Shown: positions 21,201-30,728, counted from the first letter of the stretch. The stretch is DNA of 64,000 nucleotides from Caenorhabditis remanei (GCF_010183535.1 NC_071333.1:16490587-16554586); one strand, 5' to 3'. The notes: generated by a model not told the origin, from the sequence alone. Program-made: numbers and translations.

Positions 21201-23273
21201 TCTTTCATCCCATATACAGCAACAAACTCTCTTCAAAAATTGACAAAAATTGTTGTACTAATATTAAAAACATTCAGCATAATCAAAAACAAGTCTTGGG
21301 AAAGTCCAGTAATGACTCAGTTCTTAAGTTCTGACTGTCCGCTACATCAAGCGAAAGTCGCCAGATTGCTGATAATCACCGAGCACTACAAAGACTGTGA
21401 TTATCTAGACTACTCATTCCCGTCTGATATCGAGCACTTCACTGATACTTATGGAGTTCGTCGGGTACACAGAAGAATTACATCTCCAGTACTTCCACAG
21501 GAAGCCAGTGAGCCAATTCTCATCCACCCGCGGCATCCATTGGCGAAACTCATCGCTCGCGAAACACATGAAATCAATGGACACATGCCAGAAGTCTATA
21601 CAACTTCAGCCATCAAAACGAGATATTGGATCCCAAAATTGGGAGGCATTCTAAAGAACGTGATCCGCGGTTGTGTCAAATGCCAGAAAGTAAACAACTT
21701 TCCATTCGATTATCCATACACCAAAGATCTCCCACTATGCCGGACCACTCCGTCCAAACCATTCTCGAAAGTCGGCTTAGACTACCTTGGTCCAATCATG
21801 TACCGCGGTGACGATGGTCAAACCAATAAAAAGGCGTATGTCTTGGTCTACACCTGCTTGATAACACGTGGAGCAGTACTGAGAGTTGTTCCAGATGGAA
21901 CATCACAACGATACATCCTCACCCTGAAAATGATTTTCAGAGAAGTTGGTGTACCCAAAGTCATTTTCTCAGACAATGCTTCCACATTCAAATTAGGCGG
22001 TTCCATGATCAATAAAGACATCGAAGATTCAGTATACAGTCATTCACTTGTATCATTCCTAGCCTCTGAAGTTATCGATTTCAAGTATATCACACCTCTT
22101 GCCCCATGGCAAGGGGGAATCTACGAAAGAATCGTGAAACTTGTCAAACACCAACTGATAAAAGAGTGCGGAATACGAACTTATGACTTTTACGATCTCC
22201 AATACATTGTATCAGGTGCTCAAGCTATGGTTAACAATAGACCACTAATCCCACACTCAAGAAGTCCACGTGACATGATTGCTCTCCGACCCATGGACTT
22301 TATAGCCCCAGGCGTCATGACTGAAATTCCAGCAGACTCAGAGAAGTCCGATGCGCCCCCACGGAGCACAGAGGCTACCGTACGAGCTCATATCAACAAA
22401 ATGGAAGCAGCCACTGACAGACTTTGGGAGACGTGGTCCAATGGATACCTACTCCATCTCAGAGAGAACATGCACACCAAAAAACGCTCTTCGTTATTAC
22501 GACCCGCGGTTGGACAATTGGTGATTATTGTTACCAAACTTCTAAAACGGCACAAATGGCCATTGGGACTAATCGTTCATGTCGAAAGATCAAAACGCGA
22601 CGGACAGATTCGATCCGCGATCGTAAAGTGCAGAGGCAAATTATACTCTCGTGCAGTCTCTCAGTTGATTCCTCTTGAATTAAATCCACTGAACCGCCCT
22701 AATATTGCAACAGAGGAAGAGACAGGAGATACACAGGACTCCAGTCCAAGAGAGCTACCAGCACCCGCGGTTCTGTTCGATCCAAACATGAAATACGCCC
22801 CAGAGCTATTCCCGTCTAAAGACCTACCAAACATTGCTGAATGTGAAAACAAAAACCCCGATCATAAAATTAATGAATCAAATAATATAAATATACCACT
22901 GAACCTAAACACCGATCATCTTGAGAATAATGTAGTGTCAGGTGACACAGATGACGATTTTGATATCATTGAAAAGAGATTGGGAACCGCGGATACTTAT
23001 CAAGATCCACAAAGAGTCTTACCGGCTGAAGCCGCGGATGATGATTTTTCGGAGTTGCCAGCGGGCAGAGTTAGAACATATCTTTCTCGAAAAGCCAAAG
23101 AGCTTCCGATCAATTACGTTCATCACGCTGACAGTCAGGGGACCGCTGGCACCCTCCCCCCGGGAATGTTGTCAACTATTTCCCTAAAGACAAAATTGTC
23201 GACAACTGAAAGGCTGAATGATGAGCCCCACAGGGTTTTCCCCGCAAAACTAGGCTCATCATCGCCTTACTAA
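18192..23273 (+). CDS. pol: Pol polyprotein: protease, reverse transcriptase, RNase H, integrase
   Basis: The open frame is entered by frameshift; about 1,680 residues counted from 18234. Aspartic protease: LIDSGASLSLI near residue 142. Reverse transcriptase: ADIEKAFHQV (about 509), RRIPFGMSSSPF (about 550), and the active-site motif as YVDN (about 588). RNase H: FSDASQD, PKLELLAI and FTDSSCS (about 756-838), ending ADYATRG. Integrase: zinc-binding HEINGH...CVKCQK (about 1111-1150), then DYLGP (about 1181), FSDNAS (about 1244) and GIYERIVK (about 1296) for the DDE triad. The tail reads 107 nt into the 3' LTR, which encodes the last 35 or so residues. No stop codon or frameshift breaks the frame. 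YVDN in place of YVDD is a variant I associate with nematode Pao-like sequences. Confidence 0.92.
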   Translation, partial: RTTQRTLQKWPRFFVPHTPTNRSKGISADTESKVPNSVSNADLPTASSTNTCSIISVPCSTNIVSQKHSSQSAVAEGSFPRSAVQSVTNPKTISYFKNLVKTNYAEKGDPEKLALQLFTQFLKRSDHHVNSAFAPNDTTRLTFLYLETPDEQPLLCLIDSGASLSLILESTAKNYQLPVLKRTRLSVQGFGSTTFANSNIYALQIMLQESKHDLSIMIVGSPTLPKTQYRAPILSLEDARFLQRQNIDMSSAINSGDYNVHNIHMIIGNDILSYITAQPNYCKYILPSGRALERTIIGNIVHPIPKLALWNKAVDPPLSDQYQIAMNVANTLLSSCEPEDAMTKLTLQIAEMYRLENLGIENPSVLDNFKKSTLDLLQEFFNTVKFNEEGKPEVALPYNGNESRLADNYNVCFKRLVSLVVTLKKGVDLLSKYDTIITGQESAGFIEKVTAEMLKAEGPKYTIPHRGVVKEDSLTTKLRIVLDASSHARGELSLNDCLHAGTNMITPIFGILIRMRCPRFIIVADIEKAFHQVRLQPEFRNVTMFLWLKDISAPVSAENIEVYRFRRIPFGMSSSPFLLAAYITYNLDINPHELNEEIKDNLYVDNALFCTNDRSEIATKIKGTKFIFKRMDMNLREYIVNDPDTMEALPESEKAQATTIKLLGYKWNSTEDTLTVKIAALDIDHPTKRDVASKLAETFDPLGLVSPIMVPFKRLMQRIWENGKSVNWKDRIPKELLPDWRALRNIFIDRELTVPRQLTPNYNYSEVHLLMFSDASQDMYAACCYACFVVKGETPVVTLLTSKNKIRPSKHESWTIPKLELLAIQLASNLACAIVAELRISITSIKLFTDSSCSIYWVLSENNPRQWVANRKTTINDNMKKMEECGIPTTIHHCPTKQNPADYATRGMSTREVQNSKMWFEGPSFLKADPSTWPCMIAGKVTCPAEFRELVYSEIIDPDTKKKRKPLMEKKVAKPAENVQRSAVEQKTDDTVMILNSQTTRPGSFIPYTATNSLQKLTKIVVLILKTFSIIKNKSWESPVMTQFLSSDCPLHQAKVARLLIITEHYKDCDYLDYSFPSDIEHFTDTYGVRRVHRRITSPVLPQEASEPILIHPRHPLAKLIARETHEINGHMPEVYTTSAIKTRYWIPKLGGILKNVIRGCVKCQKVNNFPFDYPYTKDLPLCRTTPSKPFSKVGLDYLGPIMYRGDDGQTNKKAYVLVYTCLITRGAVLRVVPDGTSQRYILTLKMIFREVGVPKVIFSDNASTFKLGGSMINKDIEDSVYSHSLVSFLASEVIDFKYITPLAPWQGGIYERIVKLVKHQLIKECGIRTYDFYDLQYIVSGAQAMVNNRPLIPHSRSPRDMIALRPMDFIAPGVMTEIPADSEKSDAPPRSTEATVRAHINKMEAATDRLWETWSNGYLLHLRENMHTKKRSSLLRPAVGQLVIIVTKLLKRHKWPLGLIVHVERSKRDGQIRSAIVKCRGKLYSRAVSQLIPLELNPLNRPNIATEEETGDTQDSSPRELPAPAVLFDPNMKYAPELFPSKDLPNIAECENKNPDHKINESNNINIPLNLNTDHLENNVVSGDTDDDFDIIEKRLGTADTYQDPQRVLPAEAADDDFSELPAGRVRTYLSRKAKELPINYVHHADSQGTAGTLPPGMLSTISLKTKLSTTERLNDEPHRVFPAKLGSSSPY
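18227..18236 (+). promoter_or_regulatory. Candidate +1 ribosomal frameshift site between gag and pol
   Basis: In the gag frame the codons read TTT TTT CGT GCC (18227-18238). The pol frame is open only from 18192 and lies +1 to gag, whose stop is at 18260-18262. UUU_CGU is the known shift-prone motif of the influenza PA-X type: tRNA-Phe can move from UUU to UUC, and the next codon would be the GTG at 18234. This is the only motif of that kind I saw in the overlap. A spliced route cannot be excluded. Confidence 0.6.
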
Positions 23274-23953
23274 TCTCTTATTTCAATATTGTTCCAATCT
23301 GTTCACTAATTCACTTCATTTATCTCTTTTTAATCTCCTGTTATCAGGAATATTCAAATAATTATAATTCAAATTACCGCTCTTAATTCCCTTTTGTCAG
23401 TAAACACGCTCTATCGCTCATCTACTCTCCTCCGCATCAACACTATCTCGTTGTCGGCGGCCGCGACGCGTGTCCGCGTAGCGGTCGACCGCGCATCTCA
23501 GACCAATCTCGTTTAACGAGAGAGGACCGTTCACCTACTTTTTGGGTAGAATGCGTGAGAGTGAGAGAGTTTTCCGGCGAAATAGATCCTTATAATTTTC
23601 CAGGACTATTTCTAGCCACTTTAGCGCGTACTGACGCTAGGAAATTCCTAAAAACTCCACCTTTTTGGGCCCTTTAGGCCAATTCAAGCGATCCGCGGTT
23701 GTGACCGCTCATTTTGTCTACTAATCGACCCGCGGCACCTCCAGCAGGACGCTTCTCTAAATATATAAAATTATCTCTCTTAAATTTAACTAAATCTTTC
23801 GTAAATAAATGGATCATTGTCTTAAAACTTGTGTTCTGTTGTCGCATTGCTCATCCTCACATTTATAGCCGTTATTCTCACATTTAAACCAGTTAGGGAA
23901 GATTTTATCCGGAGCGGGTCTGTCTCCGACCGCACTTTAGGCCCGCCTCCACA
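23167..23953 (+). repeat. 3' LTR of BEL element
   Basis: 787 bp, same ends as the 5' copy with one substitution at 23233. The pol stop codon lies inside it at 23271-23273. The sequence just upstream (CACCCTCCCCCCGGGAA) has only five purines next to the LTR, so a classical polypurine tract is not evident. Its polyadenylation signal AATAAA is at 23804-23809. Confidence 0.95.
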
Positions 23954-23958
23954 GAAGT
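23954..23958. repeat. Target-site duplication of BEL element, right copy
   Basis: GAAGT, identical to 4785-4789. Confidence 0.93.
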
Positions 23959-24194
23959 GGTTTTTCTAAATCATGATTTAGAAAACAATGGAATTTTGAA
24001 AATTGTTTTTTTTTGTTTTGAAAAACTAAAAATAGATAAAATAGAAAACAAATATGAAATGTAGCTTACTCTTGTCTTTTTTCAATAACATGCAAGATTT
24101 TTGAAAATTTTTCAGAATTTCCGGAGAGAAGAAAATTGCCAACACCCTTTTACCTTTTTCTTCATTCTTCAGTTTGCGTCCCGACTTCTTTAGT

Positions 24195-24202
24195 TTTCCG
24201 CC
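24195..24202. repeat. 8-bp target duplication of hAT-type element, left
   Basis: TTTCCGCC directly before the terminal CAGAGTTG; repeated at 24762-24769. Confidence 0.88.
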
Positions 24203-24761
24203 CAGAGTTGAGCGGAATGCGGTTTTTGAAATAGCGGAAGGCGGAATGAACATTTTTTGGGCGGAAAGCGGAAGGCGGAAGGTGGAATTGAAAAAATATC
24301 GGCGGAAAGCGGAGAGCGGAAGGCGGAAGCGAAAATTGTTTGGCGGAAGGCGGAAGGCGGAAAGCGGAATGGAAAAAAATGCCAAAAGGCGGAAGGAGGA
24401 ATACAATGTCACTTTCAAAAATACGATTTTGGCCTTATTTTGTTGTAAAAAACACTAAACTGGTTAAATTTGTGTTAAGTTTTGTTTTTTCGGTAAACAT
24501 TGATAGTTTTGCTGCAAAAAAAACCTCAAAAATATCAGTAAATTGGAATAGGTGATCAAATTTTTCAAGCTGAGGAAAAAATCTTTAAACAGCGGAAGGC
24601 GGAAGGCGGAAAGCGGAAATAGGACAATTTTTGGCGGAAAGCGGAAAGCGGAAGGCGGAATAAAACATTTTTAGGCGGAAAGCGGAAGGCGGAATGCGGA
24701 AAGAAAAAAGTGGCGGAAAGCGGAAGGCGGAAGGCGGAAGGCGGAATTCCGCTCAACTCTG
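24203..24761. mobile_element. Non-autonomous hAT-type element (MITE) filled with GCGGAA repeats
   Basis: Terminal inverted repeats CAGAGTTGAGCGGAAT (24203-24218) and ATTCCGCTCAACTCTG (24746-24761) are perfect complements over 16 bp and are flanked by 8-bp duplications (TTTCCGCC). The CAGAG end and 8-bp duplication are hAT hallmarks. The 559-bp interior has no gene. Two clusters of GCGGAA(A/G)GCGGAA repeats (about 24226-24380 and 24590-24750) surround an AT-rich middle. The subterminal repeats resemble the clustered transposase-binding sites of hAT elements. The frames on both strands here are products of the repeat. Confidence 0.87.
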
Positions 24762-24769
24762 TTTCCGCC
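24762..24769. repeat. 8-bp target duplication of hAT-type element, right
   Basis: TTTCCGCC, identical to 24195-24202. Confidence 0.88.
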
Positions 24770-25853
24770 AAGATTAAAGGCTGTTCTTCCTCTTTCTATT
24801 TTTTCAATCGAATGAGTTATTCTCCAGCTGTTGGCTGACACCAATATATTATTTCCCACTTCTTATTCTACTATTTTTCTGCCTCCGTTGAAACATTACT
24901 GTGTTCTATATATTCTCGCTTTGCCACATCATCCCACCCATAACCTAGCCGACTTGATACACCTATTTCAATATCTGACAAGACTGCAATAAAATCAAAC
25001 ATTTTGAAAAAAAACGCCACTATTTCTATTTCCCGCAAACAATCGACTAAAAAACTAAGAACTGAACTAAAAACACCTATAGAAACAACATTTTTGTTAT
25101 TTTTTGCAATAAAACTTTGATATCCTTACTTTCCTTTGGTTGGAATTATTATTCGCTCTTCCATTGTCGAGTCAGACTATAATTGATTGATACCCAGTGC
25201 AAAATTAAACAAGAAATGACGAAATTGAACCAGAAATGCGAACGAAAACATAATTTTTCTTTTCAAATGCCCGAATCGGGTTTTATTAAATCTTTTCAAA
25301 GTAATAGAAATCCGAAAATATGCTATTTCTAATTTAAAACAATTATATTTCACTTATAACTGCTGACATTGTGTTCAGAATTTTTCTCCGTCGAAAAACG
25401 TCAGCTAAAGCTTTGTCTGATAAAAATTATCTTCAAATTTTTACGCGTCCCTCCAACGTGCCGTGGAGCGCGTTTGCTTTACTTTTCCTTCAGCACTTTT
25501 TGGAGCCCTCTTCTATGTATTACTTAGGTGTTCGTTGTCTGGACGACACATGCTGCCATTGATTTAGTGCAAACATGCGTATCTTCTCTATCTCTTCTCA
25601 CATTATGTCTCTCTCGAGGGTGTCTCTCCTATTCTTTTATGTCTTTCCTATTCTTATGTTGTTATTTTTCAAGCCTCGATTAACATTACTCCATTTTCAG
25701 GTAATATTTTCTAATACAACCTCTTTGGCAACCTATCCACGGAGTATCAGAGACTATAAACTAGGTAAGCAGATACTGAATATGAAAAAATGAAACTTTT
25801 CTTTATTTCGTTTTTGGCAGTAATATAATGTTGCATGCAATTTCAGTCTGACA
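24770..25853. other. Intergenic, upstream of the MSP-domain gene
   Basis: AT-rich with no supported gene. An acceptor (GCAATTTCAG, 25837-25846) lies 7 nt before the next ATG and is the probable spliced-leader site. A further acceptor-like CATTTTCAG occurs near 25700. Confidence 0.5.
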
Positions 25854-27319
25854 ATGAATTCGTCGGATGGAGAGCTTTCCGGAGCAGCTCCTGCTGCAAA
25901 GCAGGAGAAAGTGTATCAAAAAACACGTGTTCCACCCAGGGAAGAACCACGTTCCCATCGGACTCCAAAACCAAAGATCCCGTTCGACCAGCAATTTCTT
26001 AGTGAGTTTTATCTTATATTTAAGTTTAGGTAACCCTGTATCCAAATTTCAGAGACGTCTAAGAGACAAGGGCGGACTGCCACCAAAAAACGGATTCCAG
26101 TGAGCCAACGGGTTATGAAAGGTAGTTTCATAAGTTGAAAAACTTTAATCAGAGAGAACGTTAAATGAAATTTTCAGTTGCCCGATCACCACCACCTCAG
26201 AACCCTCCAAAAAGAAAGCATGCGGTTAAGCAAGGAGATTCAAAAAAGCAAGCAGGAACTTCTTCTCGTAATGATGGTAAGAATTATTGTACCGCGTATT
26301 TTTACACAAACAGTCTAAACATAAAAGTGTGAAAATGGTTTTACTGAACTAATAACTGATAAAAGTTTCCAGATCGTTCTTCAAGCAGTGAAGGAGAAGA
26401 TGATGAGAAAGAAGTGGAGGATGGGGATGATGCTGACGTCCCAGATGTTGGAGGTCTTGAAGCAAATGATGATATTGGTTAGTCGCTTTTTCCTTCCACT
26501 AACCTGTCAACCGCTAGTATTCGGCCATTTCCGTACTGTCTGAGAGTTGGGACCCAAATTATTTCTTTAAAAGTTGACTCTTTGTTTCTACAAGATAATA
26601 CTACAGCAGCTGCTCGTCCACCAAACGGAAATGATTTCCTGGCAGGTCCACCGAACGGAAATCAAGTTGTTGAGCATCATGCTCCGAATGAGAGAGACGA
26701 GGAACACGAGAGAGAGGGATTCATCAATCGTAAGTTTTTATATTTGACTGGTTATCTTTTTAAAAGTCGATATCTAATTTTCAAAAATATTCAAAGACGC
26801 ATAGTGTTTTTCTAATTTTACGACTGAATGGTACTATTTGTGTATTCGTAATAAACATAAGGAAAATACAAATTAAAGATCCGTACGACCTCAGCTTTCT
26901 TTTTAATTAAAAATATTCAACAACATGAAAATATTGTTAATTTTTCAGTTGATCCGAGACAATATCCACCGGGAATTATTTCAACCGAACCATTCCGGAG
27001 AGTAGTATTCAATGCTCCATTCGATATTGCTCAAACAAATATCATCAAAATAAAAAACTTATCCTATCAAAGGGTAGCGATTGGAGTGGACTCCCTCTCT
27101 CCTCGAATCGAGCTCGACACATGCTATAAAACTCTGGAGCCAAAAGAATCGATTTACGTCCAGATCAAAACAAAACCTTTCACAATTCAGGAGGGTCTCA
27201 ATGATAAAGTGTATATAGAATATATAAATGCTCCAGAAGAAGGAGAAGTGTGTAGGCAGTGGTTCTGTGATGCCACAATCACATCACTGCGGCAGCTGCT
27301 TGTTCAATACAGTTTGTAA
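25854..27319 (+). CDS. MSP-domain protein with a charged disordered N-terminus
   Basis: Six exons: 25854-26001, 26053-26121, 26178-26276, 26373-26477, 26595-26729, 26949-27319. All junctions after exon 1 are phase 1 and the joined frame is open. The first five exons encode a low-complexity region: basic (KTSKRQGRTATKKR), then acidic (EGEDDEKEVEDGDDAD). The last exon encodes about 120 residues with the major-sperm-protein fold signature: FNAPFDIAQTNIIKIKNLS, CYKTLEPKESIYVQIKT, and an ending strand pair. Family knowledge: MSP domains are immunoglobulin-like; in nematodes they serve in sperm motility, signalling or as VAP-type adaptors. With a long charged N-terminus this is unlikely to be a filament-forming MSP. 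It lies between the hAT element and the Maverick and appears unaffected by either. Confidence 0.8.
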
Positions 27320-28670
27320 TTGCAAGTTTTTCCGTGTTCTTCTTTTTCCAATCTATGTTGTTCTTCCAAGCCCTCCACCTTCACACTTCCCTTTTTTTTC
27401 TTGCTTTTCCCGTTTTTCTTCCCTTTTTTTTTTCGTCGCCACCAACTTATAACAGTTATCTTTCTTTCCCTGTTTCCGGCCACCGCTGAAAATTGTATAA
27501 TTCACTGATCCCTTTTTGTTCTTCCACTCCCTCCTCCGTCACATTGCTACTTCTTTTCTTGTTCTTAAGGTTTCTCTTTCCACTCATTTTTCTGTCTTTG
27601 CCACCTAGTAATTTATAACACTAATTTCTTCTCCCCCGTTTTTGGCGATCGGAAACAATTAATTTACTTTTGAGATTTATCATATTGGTGTAAAAGTGTT
27701 TCTGTTGATGTTCATCTAATAAATATATAATTTAGCACATACCTTTTTTTTTCTTACTAATGGAATTTTTCCCGCTATTGCAATTCTTTTATACAAAGAA
27801 TGTTCCAGGTATTTCAGATCATTCAAAAAATACACGGAAAAAATTGGATTACATGGATAAACTCGATCATCTGCTGGGAAAAAAACTTAAAACCAGAGCA
27901 AATTAATTGCACCGAACAGGTTTCAATTAGAAAGTAGAGCAAAAAATGCACCAGATGGTCACTCCTTGGACACCACCAACCGATTTGTATTTAATAGTTC
28001 AGATGTCGTTGTAGTTGTTAAGCTTCTTACATAAATTATGTATTTTGTCCTCTTTTGTCTTGTCTAGAGTAGTTTTTCAGACACCTGACTTATTTTGGCC
28101 CTTTCTCTCACACTTTTTTTTGTCTTGAGACAGACATTGTTTTTGGAGTACTAGTCGATTTTGACGGAGAACTAAAAAAGATTTACGGATTTTCTTCATA
28201 GAATATAAAATCCAAAAAAAACCGTCTAAAATTGAATATAGTGTTGAAAAACATTCTTATATTTTGACACGAAATATATCGTTTTCATGATTTCCAACTT
28301 TTTAATAAGCACCGGACTTCAAGCCAATACTAATGTGTTTACCATTACAAATACTGATTTTTGTCTCTGGTCAAATGATTAGTACGGGAAAATATGAGAA
28401 ACAAATACAAATTCACCCAGGACCACTCCTCTGGTGTCTGATTTCAACATGTTATCATAAGTCGTCTGGTTAGCCGATTTGAAGTAGCTCTCTTAAGGGT
28501 TTATAGTATTATAATAAAATCTTATTCTCGGTTTTTTGAAAACTTTTCTTGTCACTAAATTTCTACACCTCCTTCAGGTCATGCGTTCCTTTCCAACTTT
28601 TTTTATGATCTTTTTTTATGTCCATCCATCTGTTTCTTGTTAACTTGTTTGCAATCAAAAGCTCACATTT
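27320..28670. other. 3' region of the MSP-domain gene and intergenic DNA
   Basis: Pyrimidine-rich 3' untranslated sequence (many TTTTTC and CTTCC tracts) with AATAAA near 27719. The rest is AT-rich without a supported gene. It ends at the AGAATC target site of the Maverick. Confidence 0.5.
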
Positions 28671-28676
28671 AGAATC
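28671..28676. repeat. Target-site duplication of Maverick, left
   Basis: AGAATC directly before the terminal AGTAGTGTTAGG; repeated at 50882-50887. Six bases is the usual Polinton duplication. Confidence 0.95.
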
Positions 28677-29338
28677 AGTAGTGTTAGGTTGATATTTTCG
28701 ACATTTTACCACCCTGTCGGGACACACCCCCGTCGTCTGCGTCTCGTTCTCTCGTCAAAATGAGAGACGTAGAGAAGCTGGATTCAGCGGGATGGGACAG
28801 CTGCATCCAATTAGTGGCGCCCACTGGAGTGGCTCCCCGGCCCCCCCCCTTTTGTCTGACTGTCTGCACCCTCCACTCTCTCTAAGCCCCGCCCCTTTTG
28901 CGGTACCCCCTTCTTTTGCGGGAAGCGCCCCTTTTGCCCCCCCCCCCTCTTATGCGGGAAGCAATTTCGCAATTTAAAAACTAGTAATGCGCTTCCAGAG
29001 AGTGGCTGATTGTGCGTCATACATATTCCAAAATTTGTTTCATTCAACAGTCAACATATTTAACCTTTTCGGTAACACATTTGTTCTCCATTCAAACGAC
29101 CAAAGTTCAATTTTTCCCTCTTTTAACATTCCTTTGTGGGAAATTTCAAACTTCCGCACATTTTTTTGTAAAATTTGTTTCATTCAACAGTAAAAATTTC
29201 AAAAGTCAATTGATTTAACGTTCAATTCAATCTTTCCCCTCTCTCTCAAAGACCCCCCCCCCCCTTTTTTTTTATAAGAAGTCCATCTGAAATACAGTCT
29301 TCACAATGTATCATTTTACAAAAATTTATTATTGAAAA

Positions 29339-29758
29339 TCAAATAAGATCTCCTTCTGCAGCAATCATCAAACGACCAAGGTCGACTTCCACCTCGTGTA
29401 CAACAGCCAAAATTGTGCGAAAGCTGAAAAAAAAGTGTTAAAACTTGCACAAATAAAATGGAATGTCTTACTTTGTTTCCAATTTTGAAATGTTGAGTAA
29501 ATGCTCTTCCAATTTTGCAATTTCTAAGCAGAGATCTCCAATTTCTAATGATGATTGATTGTATACTTGTACCATCTCCCGATCCACAATCTTCTTCCCC
29601 TCGATAGACTTGTTGATTAAATCGCACACGCATAAAAGTTTTGAAAGCACATCCTGTAGATACCGATTCGCAATGTCCCGATTTCTCAACAAAAGATTCT
29701 TCACGTCGTGCATATTGTGAAAACCAACAATGCATCCATTGATTGAAAATTCGATCAT
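29339..29758 (-). CDS. Maverick terminal-repeat gene 2, small helical protein (left copy)
   Basis: Two exons, 29758-29472 and 29423-29339, giving 123 residues. The protein reads MIEFSINGCIVGFHNMHDV..., then a long amphipathic helical stretch (SSLEIGDLCLEIAKLEEHLL) and ends EGDLI. No family recognised. The acceptor TTGTTCAG lies one base before the ATG, so it is probably trans-spliced. The copy at 49802-50221 has the same protein. It is downstream of terminal-repeat gene 1 on the same strand, about 110 nt apart, a spacing that fits a nematode operon. Confidence 0.7.
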
Positions 29759-29871
29759 CCTGAACAAAAATTAGAAAAGAGAAAATTTTGATCAGTAGGA
29801 ATCAAAGTGACTCTGCACATTTAGTAACAAAAAAAACAATTTTTTAATTAACAAGGGTTTATTAGAAACAT

Positions 29872-30473
29872 TTAGTCCTCAATATTATTTTCACGCTTGA
29901 AGACGAGAAGATCGTGATTGAAAAACTTATTGCGCCGTTGAATGTTGAAGTTGGCACAGCAAATTTTGCACAGCGAGAGAGCTGAAATTTCCCAAAATTG
30001 GCTAAACAAATAAGCGATACAAGAAGCAACTCACGAAATTGTTGATATTCCTCATTGACTTGCACGACATCAATGTTGCGATTCAATTTTCTACACGTGA
30101 AACACATTTGGAGCACAAAAGTTGGATCATCAAACATGAAGAGTGGTTTCAATTGCGCAGCCTCGTCGGTTGGCATGGTCACACCTTTTGCCTTTTCAGT
30201 CATGTACTTCTAAAAAATTACGTAAAATTAATACTAGATCAAAAAGGGAATACTTATTTTCAGTTTCAGTTATGTTCGTTTTTTTTAAATCACGTAAAAT
30301 TAATACAAGATCGAAAAATTGATTACTAATTTTGGAAAACGGAATACTAGGTTAGAAAAACAATAATATAAAAAACTGACCTGATGATTTTCTTTCCATG
30401 TTCCTTGTTGTATAGGCTTGAATGGGGTAGTTTGGGACATTTTTGGTTTGAAAGCGTTTTGAATTTTGGGCAT
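29872..30473 (-). CDS. Maverick terminal-repeat gene 1, small zinc-ribbon-like protein (left copy)
   Basis: Three exons, 30473-30381, 30209-30035 and 29981-29872, giving 125 residues. The N-terminus is MPKIQNAFKPKMSQ. The middle has MCFTCRKLNRN, and the last exon has LCKICCANFNIQRR, so two CxxC pairs could bind one zinc ion. The identical arrangement occurs at 49087-49688. The function is unknown; small CxxC-CxxC proteins in DNA viruses are often transcription or replication factors, which is inference here. Confidence 0.72.
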
Positions 30474-30728
30474 GCTTCTAGAGAAGAAAACGTCAAGAAT
30501 GGCAAAGAAAGGAGGAGGAGACGAAAGAAGAGCCACTTGAGAGTTAATCCTATTAAATCCCGTTGCGCGTCCCAACTGAATGACGCAATAATAATTCAAT
30601 TAGGCATACACGAGGAGTCGTCGAAAAATCAAGCTTTCACTGTTTATGAATTTATTTGTGTCGAAAAAAATACACGACTTTAAAAAAATAAAATTTATTC
30701 AAAACACAAATGGTAGTATTGTTTAGAT

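Larger units (their letters stand above)
4790..23953 (+). mobile_element. BEL/Pao-type LTR retrotransposon, 19.2 kb, with three spliced accessory genes
   Basis: The element is bounded by two 787-bp LTRs starting TG and ending CA and by a GAAGT target duplication. Order on the plus strand: 5' LTR, leader, spliced genes A, B and C, gag, pol, 3' LTR. The pol domain order (protease, reverse transcriptase, RNase H, integrase) is that of BEL/Pao and Ty3 groups. The integrase start (YWIPK then CxxC), the zinc-knuckle Gag and the RT wording place it with BEL/Pao. It is roughly two to three times longer than an ordinary BEL element because of about 10 kb between leader and gag. No envelope-like gene was seen. 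The LTRs differ at one base and all frames are open, so the insertion is recent and may be competent. Confidence 0.93.
28677..30635 (+). repeat. Left terminal inverted repeat of Maverick
   Basis: It matches the reverse complement of the right end. From 28677 to about 30480 the copies are nearly identical, differing mainly in poly-C/G run length and a few bases. From about 30480 to 30635 they are recognisably related but clearly diverged. It contains two complete genes. The outer part is GC-rich with long C runs (28843-28852, 28939-28948, 29250-29265). Confidence 0.9.

Noticed and set aside
24026..24859. Several open frames on both strands rich in Phe-Arg-Leu-Pro or Gly-Gly-Lys-Arg repeats
   Set aside because: They are translations of the GCGGAA arrays in the hAT-type element and have no start, splice or domain support.
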